Assembly: GCF_020731415.2 (NCBI RefSeq) | Contig: NZ_CP088273.1 | Span: forward strand, 3,415,001-3,479,000 | DNA from: Phyllobacterium sp. T1293 | GTDB lineage: Bacteria; Pseudomonadota; Alphaproteobacteria; Rhizobiales; Rhizobiaceae | Direction: 5' to 3' | Length of the DNA: 64,000 nucleotides | Part shown: positions 17,176 to 25,836 of the stretch, piece after piece | How the letters are laid out: each line of letters starts with the position of its first letter | Position numbering within the stretch: the stretch's first letter is position 1 | Position numbers and translations under genes: made by a program | Notes under the pieces: model-generated | What the model saw: the letters and a program-made list of their open reading frames with translations, nothing else | What the model was told of the DNA's origin: nothing | Databases searched by the model: none

Positions 17176-17829
17176 ATGCGGAACGTTTTTGCTATTCTGG
17201 TTAGCTCTTTTCTTGTGATGCCGTCAGCGGCTGCGCTGGCGCAGGACAAATCCGGGACAGATATCCCTGCGGCTGCGCCGCAAACACTCCCCTCTGCGGC
17301 AGCGCCACAGGTCGCTTCGCTGCCTGACAAGACCCTGGCAGAAAAACGGGCCGACCGCCTCAATGAGTTGTTTTCCGCCTTGAAGCGCGAACGCAACGAG
17401 GTGAAGGCCACCCGTATCGCCGAGCAGATACAGACCCAATGGCAGAACTCCGGCAGTGCAAGCATTGATCTGATGATGCAATGGGCCGCTGGTGCCATGG
17501 CCGAAAAGAAATATTCGGTTGCGCTGGATTTCCTCGATCAGGTCACGGTGATGAAGCCGGACTTTGCCGAAGGCTGGAACCGGCGCGCCACGGTCAATTT
17601 CCTGATGAATGATTATGGGCGGTCCATGGCCGATATCCAGAAGACGCTGTCGCTGGAGCCGCGCCATTTTGGCGCTCTGGCCGGGCTTGCTGCCATTCTG
17701 AAGGATACGGGGAAGAAGGAAGCCGCCCTGCATGCTTTCGAGCAGGTTCTCAGCGTTTACCCCATGATGCGCGAGGCGCAGAAACAGGCGGGCGAACTGG
17801 CTGACGATCTGGCGGGTCAGCGCACCTAG
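17176..17829 (+). CDS. Periplasmic tetratricopeptide-repeat protein
   Basis: A 217-residue exported protein: a signal peptide (residues 1-22, ending ALAQ), a Pro/Ala-rich linker of about 30 residues, a charged helix, and about three TPR units (roughly 95-200), with the pattern FLDQVTVMKPDFAEGWNRRA. TPR proteins are scaffolds; the partner is unknown. It lies behind the L36 gene and converges on pyk. Confidence 0.8.
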   Translation: MRNVFAILVSSFLVMPSAAALAQDKSGTDIPAAAPQTLPSAAAPQVASLPDKTLAEKRADRLNELFSALKRERNEVKATRIAEQIQTQWQNSGSASIDLMMQWAAGAMAEKKYSVALDFLDQVTVMKPDFAEGWNRRATVNFLMNDYGRSMADIQKTLSLEPRHFGALAGLAAILKDTGKKEAALHAFEQVLSVYPMMREAQKQAGELADDLAGQRT

Positions 17830-17870
17830 TTTTTCTCAGCCGTATAAGCAGGAAATTCGTTTGAAAAATT

Positions 17871-17906
17871 GTATCGGGCTGGCGGTGGCGACTGCCAGCC
17901 CGATAC
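17871..17906 (-). terminator. Terminator of pyk
   Basis: GTATCGGGCTGGC (17871-17883) and GCCAGCCCGATAC (17894-17906) form a perfect 13-bp stem. On the minus strand it is followed by AATTTTTC, just behind the pyk stop. Confidence 0.85.
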
Positions 17907-17913
17907 GCAAGTC

Positions 17914-19350
17914 TTAGATACCGGTCAGACCGTCCGAGCCGATATAGGCGATACGCAGCATATTGGTTGAGCCTGGGGTGCGCAGCGGCACACCGGCTGA
18001 AATGATGATGCGGTCGCCCGGATTGCCGAACTCTTCCTGATAAGCGATATGGCAGGCGCGATCGACCATATCGTCAAGATCGGTCGCATCTTCGGTCACA
18101 ACGCAGTGCAGGCCCCAGACGAGCGAGAGCTTGCGCGCTGTCTCGACAACCGGCGACAGGGCGATGATCGGCAGCAATGGCCGTTCGCGCGCTGCACGCA
18201 GACCTGTGGTGCCTGACGCCGTGTAGGTGACGATAGCGGACAGGTTGAGCGTTTCAGCGATCTGGCGGGCTGCCAGCGAAATGGCGTCGGCCCCTGTTGC
18301 ATTCGGCTCGGGGCGCTGGGCGTGAATGATGCCGGGATAGTTGGGGTCGCGCTCAACCTCTTCGGCAATACGCGCCATGGTCGATACAGCTTCCACCGGA
18401 TAATCGCCCGCTGCGGATTCTGCGGAAAGCATCACGGCGTCGGCACCTTCGAACACGGCAGTTGCCACGTCGGAAACTTCGGCGCGCGTCGGTACCGCTG
18501 CAGTAATCATCGATTCCAGCATCTGCGTGGCAACGACAACAGGCTTGCCAGCCCTGCGGCAGGCGCGAATGATCTGCTTCTGAATGCCGGGAACGGATTC
18601 AAGCGGCATTTCAACACCGAGATCGCCGCGCGCCACCATCAGCGCATCGGAGAGTTCGATGATTTCCGCAAGGCGGGTCACAGCCTGCGGCTTCTCAATC
18701 TTCGAGAGCAGGGCGACGCGGCCGCGCGAGATCTTGCGTACTTCGGCAAGATCCTCCGGCCGCTGAATAAAGGACAGGGCCACCCAGTCGACTTCTTCCT
18801 GCAGGACGGCATCAAGATCGCGGCGATCCTTTTCCGTCAGCGCGCTGACGCCGAGCGTTGTATCGGGCAGGCTGACGCCCTTCTTGTCGGAAATCTTGGT
18901 GCCTGATACCACGCGGCAGGTGATGGACTTGCCATCGGAGGCTTCCGCGACCAGAGCGAGCTTGCCATCATCAACAAGCAGACGGTGCCCGGCTTCAACC
19001 GCTTCCAGAATTTCCGGATGCGGCAGGAACACGCGGGTGTTGTCACCCAGCGCCTCATTGTTGTCGAGCGTGAAAATCTGTCCCGGAACGAGGTCAACCT
19101 TACCTTCGGCGAATTTGCCGACGCGCAGTTTCGGTCCCTGCAAGTCGGCCAGAATGCCGATTGGCCGACCCACTTCCTTTTCGACGTTGCGCAGGCGGCG
19201 GACAAGTTCGCGCATGAGTTCATGGCTGGCATGGCTCATATTGATGCGGAACACGTCGGCACCGGCTTCAAACAGTTTGCGAATCATCGCTTCGTCTGAA
19301 GAAGCGGGACCCAGAGTGGCGAGGATTTTGACCTTACGGCGACGTCTCAT
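17914..19350 (-). CDS. pyk: Pyruvate kinase
   Basis: A 478-residue pyruvate kinase, forming pyruvate and ATP from phosphoenolpyruvate. VFRINMSHAS near residue 33 lies in the active site, MVARGDLGVEMP is the metal and PEP-binding signature, and VATQMLESM follows. The length is that of the usual bacterial enzyme. Its ATG overlaps the stop of the upstream DUF1036 gene by 3 bases, so it is translationally coupled to it. No allosteric class can be read off. Confidence 0.95.
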   Translation of the reverse strand: MRRRRKVKILATLGPASSDEAMIRKLFEAGADVFRINMSHASHELMRELVRRLRNVEKEVGRPIGILADLQGPKLRVGKFAEGKVDLVPGQIFTLDNNEALGDNTRVFLPHPEILEAVEAGHRLLVDDGKLALVAEASDGKSITCRVVSGTKISDKKGVSLPDTTLGVSALTEKDRRDLDAVLQEEVDWVALSFIQRPEDLAEVRKISRGRVALLSKIEKPQAVTRLAEIIELSDALMVARGDLGVEMPLESVPGIQKQIIRACRRAGKPVVVATQMLESMITAAVPTRAEVSDVATAVFEGADAVMLSAESAAGDYPVEAVSTMARIAEEVERDPNYPGIIHAQRPEPNATGADAISLAARQIAETLNLSAIVTYTASGTTGLRAARERPLLPIIALSPVVETARKLSLVWGLHCVVTEDATDLDDMVDRACHIAYQEEFGNPGDRIIISAGVPLRTPGSTNMLRIAYIGSDGLTGI

Positions 19351-19850
19351 CGAGGAGGGGTATCCGTTACAATTGGAGCTGAGGGAGGAGTTTCTTCCGT
19401 AAGCTGGACCATCCAGCTTGATTGTTCCCCGGTATCATACTCCTGAAATCCTGCGCGCTGGAACCCGCGCGCAAAACAGTCATTGATACCGGTAATCTTG
19501 AACTGGTTTTCCGCCACGCACATGTTCACCTTGCCATCCCAGCGGCCGCCGCTCTGGGCGTCCTCGGCATAGAGATAGTAATAGCGCGACGTCAGCGGGC
19601 CGACGACCAGTGTGGTGCAGGAGGACGCATTGACATGCCACCAGCCTTCCGTGATCCAGCCCGTCTTCGCCCGATAACCAAGCGCGACGCCGACGAGATT
19701 TTGTGTGGTGTTGCACACGCGAAAATCGGCATGGGCTTTCTCCGGCGCAAAGACACTGCCTGCTACGAAAATGAATAAAAAAGCCGCTAGAAAGCTGCTC
19801 AATCGCGTCCGCTGATGCTGGTCAGCGCGGAAAATGATGCCCCTGCGCAA
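19347..19850 (-). CDS. DUF1036 exported protein
   Basis: A 167-residue protein with a signal peptide (hydrophobic core LSSFLAAFLFIFVAG, cleavage near KAHA/DF) and a DUF1036 domain. Conserved Cys (RVCN, SSCT, NMC, DCF) and aromatic residues (GWWHV, RYYYLY) are visible. I take TTG at 19850 because a full GGAGG lies 5 bp upstream; an in-frame ATG at 19898 has none. It is coupled to pyk, an arrangement widely kept in Rhizobiales. Function unknown; DUF1036 proteins are thought to be periplasmic. Confidence 0.8.
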   Translation of the reverse strand: MRRGIIFRADQHQRTRLSSFLAAFLFIFVAGSVFAPEKAHADFRVCNTTQNLVGVALGYRAKTGWITEGWWHVNASSCTTLVVGPLTSRYYYLYAEDAQSGGRWDGKVNMCVAENQFKITGINDCFARGFQRAGFQEYDTGEQSSWMVQLTEETPPSAPIVTDTPPR

Positions 19851-20026
19851 TATTGCCTCCGTCCGTCTTAGACTCCTTTTCCGCAGTTTCACGTGCATTG
19901 TCAACGCGCTAATCGGCCTAACATGCAGTTCCTTGAGCACTGCGACAAAAGATTGGTGGTTGCATTCGCAATCAGGGCGTGAAACACAAAAAAATCTCCC
20001 GAATAATCGCGCAAGAGAACGTTCAT

Positions 20027-20821
20027 ATGCCGTTTTCCCCTTTCCATCTTGTCCATGGCAACGAGGCCAGAGGTCTGGTGCTGCTGGCTGACCATGCCCG
20101 CCGCGATTTGCCTGAGGAATATGGCTCGCTTGGTCTGCCACCTCAGCAATTTGAACGGCATATTGCCTATGATATTGGTGTCGAGCTTTTGACCCGGAAA
20201 CTGGCTGTTATGCTGGATGTTCCGGCGGTGCTTGGCGGCTTTTCCCGTTTGCTGATCGATCCAAACCGGGGAGAGGACGATCCAACGTTGATCATGCGCC
20301 TGTCCGATGGCGCGATCATTCCGGGAAACAATCCAATGCCGGAAGCCGAACATCAAAAACGCGTGAATGATTTCTATCGCCCCTATCATGATGAGGTCGC
20401 GGATAGGATCGATGCGGTTGCCAAGGTAAGCGGCAAGGCACCGCTGGTCATTTCCATCCATTCATTCACCGCGTTCTGGAAGACAACGCCAAGGCCATGG
20501 CATGCGGGTATTCTCTGGGACAGCGATCCGCGCGTGGTTCTGCCGCTCATCAAGGCTTTGGAGGCTGATCCACAACTGGTGGTCGGGGATAATGAGCCCT
20601 ATGACGGGGCACTGCGCAATGACACGATGTTCAAACATTGTATCGTGCCGGGCCTCGCCCATGCCTTGATCGAGGTGCGGCAGGATTTGATCGCCGATGA
20701 GACCGGGATTGGTGAATGGGCTGATCGTCTGGCACCGATCCTTGAAGCCATCAATGCTGATCCCGATATGCATGTTGTCAGGCAATATGGTTCGCGGACC
20801 GGCCCACTGGAGGAAGTTTGA
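20027..20821 (+). CDS. N-formylglutamate amidohydrolase family protein
   Basis: A 264-residue protein of the FGase family (PF05013). Motifs seen are LLADHARRDLP, GGFSRLLIDPNR, VISIHSFTAFW (metal and substrate region) and DNEPYDG. The histidine-degradation operon is not nearby, so it need not act in Hut; related orphan proteins occur next to pyk and DUF1244 in this order. I take ATG at 20027; the frame also offers GTG at 19979 without a ribosome site. It is divergent from DUF1036-pyk. Confidence 0.85.
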   Translation: MPFSPFHLVHGNEARGLVLLADHARRDLPEEYGSLGLPPQQFERHIAYDIGVELLTRKLAVMLDVPAVLGGFSRLLIDPNRGEDDPTLIMRLSDGAIIPGNNPMPEAEHQKRVNDFYRPYHDEVADRIDAVAKVSGKAPLVISIHSFTAFWKTTPRPWHAGILWDSDPRVVLPLIKALEADPQLVVGDNEPYDGALRNDTMFKHCIVPGLAHALIEVRQDLIADETGIGEWADRLAPILEAINADPDMHVVRQYGSRTGPLEEV

Positions 20822-20823
20822 AC

Positions 20824-21129
<306 letters not shown>

Positions 21130-21161
21130 GGGTGTGGGTGGTGGTGACGAGTTTGGGGTAG

Positions 21162-21205
21162 TTGCGTGGTTCGTGGTTCGACAAGCTCACCACACACACC
21201 CGAGC
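21162..21205. repeat. Trace of the dispersed palindromic element
   Basis: The stretch with GTGGTTCGTGGTTCGACA resembles the outer end of the element at 37001, but only some 25 bp match. It is likely a remnant. The rest of 21130-21339 shows no gene. Confidence 0.4.
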
Positions 21206-21339
21206 TTCCAGGGGATGAATCAAACACAACTATCTTGCGATGAAACTCTATGTGTCTTGACTCATCCTAGGCGGGTCGGGCATCGGAACCCCAGAGGCGG
21301 CGCTCCCGAGTCGCACAATCAATTTTTACGGAGCAGAAT

Positions 21340-21609
21340 ATGAGCATGGATGATGTAGCGCCACAGGGTGGTGTCGAAGGTGTTGCGGCTGCGGAATTGC
21401 GGCAGTTCATTGAGCGCATCGAGCGCCTTGAGGAAGAAAAGACCACGCTTCAGGACGACATCAAGGAAGTCATGGCGGAAGCCAAGGGGCGCGGCTATGA
21501 CACCAAGATCATCCGCACGATCGTTCGCCTGCGCAAGAAAGACGCCAATGAGCGCAAGGAAGAAGAAGCGATCCTCGAGCTTTATATGAACGCGCTCGGC
21601 ATGGTCTGA
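21340..21609 (+). CDS. gapR: Nucleoid-associated protein GapR (DUF2312)
   Basis: An 89-residue DUF2312 protein. The middle [25 protein letters not shown] forms the dimerising coiled coil, then [22 protein letters not shown], typical of GapR, which binds AT-rich, overtwisted DNA ahead of replication and transcription in Caulobacter. ACGGAG precedes the ATG at 21340. It is followed by a strong hairpin and appears to be a single-gene unit. Confidence 0.92.
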   Translation: MSMDDVAPQGGVEGVAAAELRQFIERIERLEEEKTTLQDDIKEVMAEAKGRGYDTKIIRTIVRLRKKDANERKEEEAILELYMNALGMV

Positions 21610-21636
21610 TCAGCGCTTCCGGATTTGAGGTCTTTG

Positions 21637-21667
21637 GGCAAGAGAGAACTTTCGGTTCTCTCTTGCC
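21637..21667 (+). terminator. Terminator of gapR
   Basis: GGCAAGAGAGAAC (21637-21649) and GTTCTCTCTTGCC (21655-21667) make a perfect 13-bp stem, followed by GCTTTAAA. The T-run is weak, but the stem is strong and well placed. Confidence 0.75.
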
Positions 21668-21739
21668 GCTTTAAACGCTGAAGCCTGTCGTGTTTCCCCC
21701 AAATGCCATCAAGCATCGGTGCGTTATCGCTCTCGAATT

Positions 21740-22369
21740 CTAATAGGCATAGGCGCCGGAGTAGGGCACGAGATACGTGCAAGGCGTTGCATACATCCAG
21801 AAATTGGCGGCAGGTTGGGTTGGTTGAAGAATATCCAGCACATTGGTTTGCGGATGACGCAACCGGTCGGCGGCCTGATGAACCAGTTTTGTTTCGCGAT
21901 CTTCGTCCGGATGCCACTTATATTCATTTTTGCCGGATATGGTGAGTTCCAGCATAGTGGTTCCGTTGCTCTGGCGCTCTCCCATATACACCCAGTCGAG
22001 TGGAAATGAGCCAAGGGCCATCCACCAGTCTTTGTTGGTGTAATACTCCTGCTTTACCCAATAACGGCCTTTTTGCCCCGGCTTCATTGGGGATTTTTTT
22101 GCCTCGTTGTTGATTGCATTGATGAAGCCACGGGAAACACCTGAATCTTCATTCAACAATTGGCTGGCCATAAAATATTTGGGCGTTCCGGTCCCGTCCA
22201 TATAGTGGTTGATGTATTCTTCGGCCCTGCCACCGCTTTTCATCATGACGATTTTCGCCATTTCGATGAGGGTGCGATCAGTGCGCCATTGCGACTGCAT
22301 CACTCTCATCGGTCCGGGGCCATTCTTGGCAACGAAGGCCGCAAATTCAACCGCTGATCGGGTCGACAT
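21740..22369 (-). CDS. Unrecognised 209-residue protein
   Basis: I do not recognise a family. The ATG at 22369 has GAGGT at a good distance. The protein is soluble, with no signal peptide or membrane helix, and rich in Trp and Tyr in its second half (YWVKQEYY, DWWMALGSF, NEYKWHP). The aromatic C-terminal half somewhat recalls domains of secreted effectors or toxins of the DUF6402 kind, but this is a loose impression. A+T content looks higher than in the flanking core genes, and it lies between gapR and a transporter remnant, which suggests horizontal gain. No obvious immunity gene is adjacent. Confidence 0.65.
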   Translation of the reverse strand: MSTRSAVEFAAFVAKNGPGPMRVMQSQWRTDRTLIEMAKIVMMKSGGRAEEYINHYMDGTGTPKYFMASQLLNEDSGVSRGFINAINNEAKKSPMKPGQKGRYWVKQEYYTNKDWWMALGSFPLDWVYMGERQSNGTTMLELTISGKNEYKWHPDEDRETKLVHQAADRLRHPQTNVLDILQPTQPAANFWMYATPCTYLVPYSGAYAY

Positions 22370-22539
22370 GATCTGTACCTCAAGCAAATGAATGAGTGTT
22401 GTTGGCCCAAAGTTACTCCAACTCGGCTTCCCCTGACAAGCGGCACGAAATCTGCGTCTCGCCCAGCGGTGACTGATATCGCTTGAACTGCCTGCGCGCC
22501 GGGTATACTCGTCAACGCGCCCACCTATTCTTTCACGAT

Positions 22540-22890
22540 CCACTTCTTTCGAATGATGTGATCTGCCGACATTCGCGTTGGGGCAGCCGCCTCAGCTGTC
22601 GCCGTAAAACACTGATCTGGGTCACGCTTGCGATTGCCGTATTCGGGCTTTTGTGGGTGCCAATGCTGTCGTTGGGTTCAGCTGGCGTCATGGCTTGGCT
22701 GATACTGGGCTTTGCCCTGATGGGAATGACATTTGGCCCGATGGGCGCATTGCTTCCGGATCTGTTCCCGGTGAGCATGCGCTATATGGGATCGGGTATT
22801 TCCTACAATGTCTCGTCCATTCTCGGCGCCGCAGTTGCCCCCTTTATCGCTATTGCCCTTTGGAAGCTTAGTTCGATACTGCTCCGAAAT
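22540..22890 (+). pseudogene. Remnant of an MFS transporter (MHS/ShiA-ProP type)
   Basis: From about 22597 to 22875 one frame reads as the C-terminal half of a 12-helix sugar/metabolite-proton symporter: RRKTLIW marks the loop after a helix pair, then FGPMGALLPDLFPVSMRYMGSGISYN and a helix with ILGAAVAPFIAIALW. A whole protein would need about 430 residues; helices 1-7 and the last ones are missing, there is no proper start, and the frame runs into a terminator. It is a decayed fragment, probably left by the event that brought in the neighbouring unknown gene. Confidence 0.7.
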
Positions 22891-22892
22891 GA

Positions 22893-22930
22893 AAAAGGCG
22901 CGGCAAGCTGTCGAAGCTGCCGCGCCTTTT
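22893..22930. terminator. Bidirectional terminator
   Basis: AAAAGGCGCGGCA (22893-22905) and TGCCGCGCCTTTT (22918-22930) form a perfect 13-bp stem. It ends the minus-strand gene at 22940 and could also stop reads from the left. Confidence 0.85.
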
Positions 22931-22939
22931 CTTTTGGGC

Positions 22940-23299
22940 TTAGTAATTCGGATTATAGATCAGGCGGTCACGGTTTAACGGACGATTATAAACCGGTGCG
23001 CGGTTCTGGTTCTGCTTGGCAAGCGATCCGACAATCACGGCACCGAGCGCGAGACCTGCAACACCGGCGATGATTGCGGTATCGCGGTTTTTATGGCGGC
23101 GATCAGAACGGTAATCGCGGTCACGATAGTAATCCCGGTCGCGATAATCATCGTCGTAACGATCACGGTAGTAACGATCACCGGACCAGCTGTCATCGTC
23201 GTAGGAATAATAGCCGCCTGCCTGGGCCGGAGCCGATGGGAGGCTGATTGCGCTGAACGATACGGCGGCAACCAGCAGAGCAGCGAGAGTCTTTTTCAT
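22940..23299 (-). CDS. Exported protein rich in Tyr, Asp and Arg
   Basis: A 119-residue protein with a clear signal peptide (about residues 1-27, ending APAQAGG), then a low-complexity stretch (residues 28-72) made of repeating D-R-Y and R-D-Y units, a hydrophobic helix with small residues (AIIAGVAGLALGAVIVGSL) and a polar C-terminus. Such proteins are common, uncharacterised envelope proteins of Rhizobiales. GAGGA precedes the ATG. The upstream region holds an inverted repeat (TCAACA-TTAAG-TGTTGA, about 23310-23326). Confidence 0.8.
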   Translation of the reverse strand: MKKTLAALLVAAVSFSAISLPSAPAQAGGYYSYDDDSWSGDRYYRDRYDDDYRDRDYYRDRDYRSDRRHKNRDTAIIAGVAGLALGAVIVGSLAKQNQNRAPVYNRPLNRDRLIYNPNY

Positions 23300-23383
23300 G
23301 ATGCGGTCCTCAACATTAAGTGTTGACCACAGATATAAAGCGCCTCGGCTGAACCGGTGATGAATGCCGCCGTTAGCTGCCGT

Positions 23384-24682
23384 TCACAGGGTGGTTGTGC
23401 GGGCATTCACATGCAAGGCGCGCCCTGCGCCCCAGCCGAAAATGGCGACGCCCATCCCCAGCAGAACAAACAGGATAGCCGTTGATGCATAGCTTTCGGT
23501 GGCGCTGTGGATCAGGCCAACGAGCAGTGGGCCAATGGCAGCCAGCATATAGCCGACGCATTGGGCCATGCCTGAAAGATGTGAGGCGACATGCGAATCC
23601 GGCGAGCGCAGCACGATCATCGTCATTGCGATGGCAATGAGGCCACCCTGACCGATGCCTTGAATAATAGCCCACAACCAGACCGTGGAGAGCGGTGCGA
23701 ACAACAGGCCAAGCAGACCGATAACCGCAATCGTGGCAAGCCCGACATTGATGAGGCGCTGGTCCTTGCAACGGACGGCAAAGGACGGAACGAGCAGGCA
23801 GGTGACGACCTGCGCCATAACAGAGACGGAGACGACAACACCGGCGGTTGTTCCATCCAGCCCGCGATCGCGCAGGATTGGCGCAAGCCAGCCAAAAACA
23901 CAGTAGGCGAGCGCGGATTGCAGCCCCATGAACAGGGTAACCTGCCATGCCAGACGGTCACGCCACAGGCCAACCACCTTGAAGCCCGCATGTTTGGTAC
24001 GCACCTTGCGGGCAAGGGCCTGTGGCAGCCAGATCGCGGCGACAATGAGGACGGGGAGTGCCCAGGCGCTGAGTGCAAGTGACCACGATCCGTCAAGCAT
24101 CTTCTGAACGGGCAGGGTCAGTCCCGCAGCGCTTGCGGCTCCGGCGCAAAGCGCCATGGTATAAAGGCCGGTCATCATCCCGGTACGGCTGGCGAAATCG
24201 CGTTTGACAAGACCGGGCAGCAGCACATTGCCAATGGCGATACAGGCGCCGGCCAGTGCCGTGCCGATGAACAGCAAGGGCAGGGATTCCAGTCCGCGCA
24301 AGGCCGTGCCGAGAGCAAGCAGCAGAAGAACACCCAAAAGCGTGCGCTCCGCACCGATCCGCTGGGCAAGGCGTGGGGCCAACGGGGCGAATACACCAAG
24401 ACACAAAACCGGCAGGGTGGTGAGAACACCAGCACCAAAGGACGAAAGCCCGGTCTGCGAAATGATCTCGGGCAGAAGCGCCGATGCGCTGGAGAAAACA
24501 GGACGGAGGTTATAGGCGATGAGCACGAGACTAAGGCCGAACAGAACCTGCGCGCCACGGCTTTTAAAGTCCGGCACGCGCGGCTGGGGAACGCTGTCTA
24601 CTTCCGCATCGACAAGTTGTTCAGCGGCAATATCGAGATCCGCCGAAAGCCGGGAATGTTCAGTCCGGGAATGCTGGTTCAT
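23384..24682 (-). CDS. CynX/NimT-family MFS transporter
   Basis: A 432-residue 12-helix transporter with a hydrophilic N-terminus of about 40 residues. LVLIAYNLRPVFSSASALLPEI at helix 1 is the typical CynX/NimT/YycB start (NLRP motif), and LAQRIGAERTLL follows helix 2. Members export cyanate, 2-nitroimidazole or other small organic compounds. Its start overlaps the stop of the upstream GntR gene, so the pair is one operon and the regulator probably senses a substrate of this transporter. Confidence 0.9.
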   Translation of the reverse strand: MNQHSRTEHSRLSADLDIAAEQLVDAEVDSVPQPRVPDFKSRGAQVLFGLSLVLIAYNLRPVFSSASALLPEIISQTGLSSFGAGVLTTLPVLCLGVFAPLAPRLAQRIGAERTLLGVLLLLALGTALRGLESLPLLFIGTALAGACIAIGNVLLPGLVKRDFASRTGMMTGLYTMALCAGAASAAGLTLPVQKMLDGSWSLALSAWALPVLIVAAIWLPQALARKVRTKHAGFKVVGLWRDRLAWQVTLFMGLQSALAYCVFGWLAPILRDRGLDGTTAGVVVSVSVMAQVVTCLLVPSFAVRCKDQRLINVGLATIAVIGLLGLLFAPLSTVWLWAIIQGIGQGGLIAIAMTMIVLRSPDSHVASHLSGMAQCVGYMLAAIGPLLVGLIHSATESYASTAILFVLLGMGVAIFGWGAGRALHVNARTTTL

Positions 24683-25356
24683 GATGCAAGCAACCGATCG
24701 AGTTCGAGCAGAATAGGGGCCATGAAGGTGCGGGTGGTCGAAGCGGCCCTGTCAGGGTCTCCCGAGGCAATCGCATCGATAATGGCTGCATGGGCGGCCA
24801 TATCCGGTTCGGGGAGTTCGCCGGTTACCGTCGCCCGGATGATTTCCTGAGTGGAAACCGAGAAGAATTCATAGACCTCGATGAGGGCAAAATTGCCCGA
24901 TGCCGCGACAACCGCCTTGTGAAAAGCGAGGTCCTGTTCGACATATAAATCATGTCTGGAAGCGTTATATTCACCGCGCTCAGTCAATAGCTGCCGCAAC
25001 TCGGCAATGACTTCCGGTGTATGGCGCATGGCTGCCAGTCTTGCCGCCTCAACTTCCAGCGCACAGCGCGTCTCGACCTGATCGCGCAGGCCGGTGCGCC
25101 GGATACGCAACAGGCTTTCATCGGGATTGCTGATTGAGCGGACATAGGTGCCCGAACCCTGTTTGGTTTCCAGAAAGCCCTGCGCGACAAGCACCCGCAC
25201 CGCTTCACGCACTGTGCCGCGGCTGACGCCAAGCATATCGGCCAGCGCGGCTTCATTGGGGATGCGCTCCCCAATCGGCCAGCGATTGGTGATGATTTCC
25301 GCGCGGATATTATCAATGGCTGTTTCGGCCAGATTGGTGCGGGCTGCGGGTTGCAT
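24679..25356 (-). CDS. GntR-family regulator of the FadR/FCD type
   Basis: A 225-residue repressor. The N-terminal winged helix (about residues 10-75) has the GntR signature PNEAALADMLGVSRGTVREAVRVL, and the C-terminal FCD domain holds the metal-binding positions (RCALEVEAARLAA, DLAFHKAVVAASGN). I chose the ATG at 25356; a TTG 9 bp upstream lies inside the operator. The nested inverted repeats at 25363-25405 are its probable operator. It is coupled to the CynX-type transporter. Confidence 0.9.
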   Translation of the reverse strand: MQPAARTNLAETAIDNIRAEIITNRWPIGERIPNEAALADMLGVSRGTVREAVRVLVAQGFLETKQGSGTYVRSISNPDESLLRIRRTGLRDQVETRCALEVEAARLAAMRHTPEVIAELRQLLTERGEYNASRHDLYVEQDLAFHKAVVAASGNFALIEVYEFFSVSTQEIIRATVTGELPEPDMAAHAAIIDAIASGDPDRAASTTRTFMAPILLELDRLLAS

Positions 25357-25362
25357 TCGGAT

Positions 25363-25405
25363 CAAGTCCCAAAGTCATCGGATGACTTGATAACTATGGG
25401 ACTTG
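25363..25405 (-). promoter_or_regulatory. Nested inverted repeats, probable GntR operator
   Basis: An outer pair CAAGTCCCA (25363-25371) and TGGGACTTG (25397-25405) encloses an inner pair AAGTCATC (25372-25379) and GATGACTT (25381-25388). Both are perfect. They sit directly ahead of the GntR start, as expected for autoregulation. Confidence 0.65.
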
Positions 25406-25444
25406 GGTGTGTCTGTCAAGGGATCGATCTGGGCATAACCGTCA

Positions 25445-25460
25445 GATGAAACGTTTCATC
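25445..25460. promoter_or_regulatory. 16-bp perfect palindrome
   Basis: GATGAAACGTTTCATC is a perfect 16-bp palindrome with a central CG, the shape of LacI-family operators. It lies between the GntR gene promoter and the end of the gene at 25478. It could also be a loop-free remnant of a terminator for that gene, but there is no room for a loop. Confidence 0.5.
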
Positions 25461-25477
25461 AAATTTCGCACTGGCCT

Positions 25478-25807
25478 TTAACGGTAAATAATGATGGGCC
25501 GACGATGCACAATAATCGGTGCCGGGCGCTCGATGATCACGGTTCTGGGACCAAAGGCTTCAAGTGGAAACCAGTAACCGCGATAGAAGCGATAACCGGG
25601 GCGGAAATATCCATAGCCGCGATGCCCATTGTAATAATAACCGTCATGCCAGCCATGGAAGCCGCGCCGCCAATAGACAGGTTCAGCCTGGGATTGCAGA
25701 TGATCGCCCTGCACGGGCAGGAGTGGCATGGCGCTGGCGCTTTGCGCTCCGGCTAGGGTGCCGACGGCGATAAGGCCAGCGGTGATAATACTTAGGACAG
25801 TTCTCAT
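25478..25807 (-). CDS. Exported Tyr/Gly/Arg-rich protein
   Basis: A 109-residue protein with a signal peptide (residues 1-26, ending SASA), then an aromatic, Gly-rich middle (YYYNGHRGYGYFRPGYRFYRGY) and a C-terminus full of Ile, Pro and Arg. Similar small proteins occur in many Rhizobiales envelopes. It lies 29 bp behind the DUF1501 gene on the same strand and may be the last gene of that operon. Function unknown. Confidence 0.78.
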   Translation of the reverse strand: MRTVLSIITAGLIAVGTLAGAQSASAMPLLPVQGDHLQSQAEPVYWRRGFHGWHDGYYYNGHRGYGYFRPGYRFYRGYWFPLEAFGPRTVIIERPAPIIVHRRPIIIYR

Positions 25808-25836
25808 AATAACCTCTTCTGGGGTTGGTTGATGGT

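Noticed and set aside
21740..22369. Unknown protein as a toxin with the MFS remnant as immunity gene
   Set aside because: The remnant is a transporter fragment on the opposite strand with no start; it cannot be an immunity partner.
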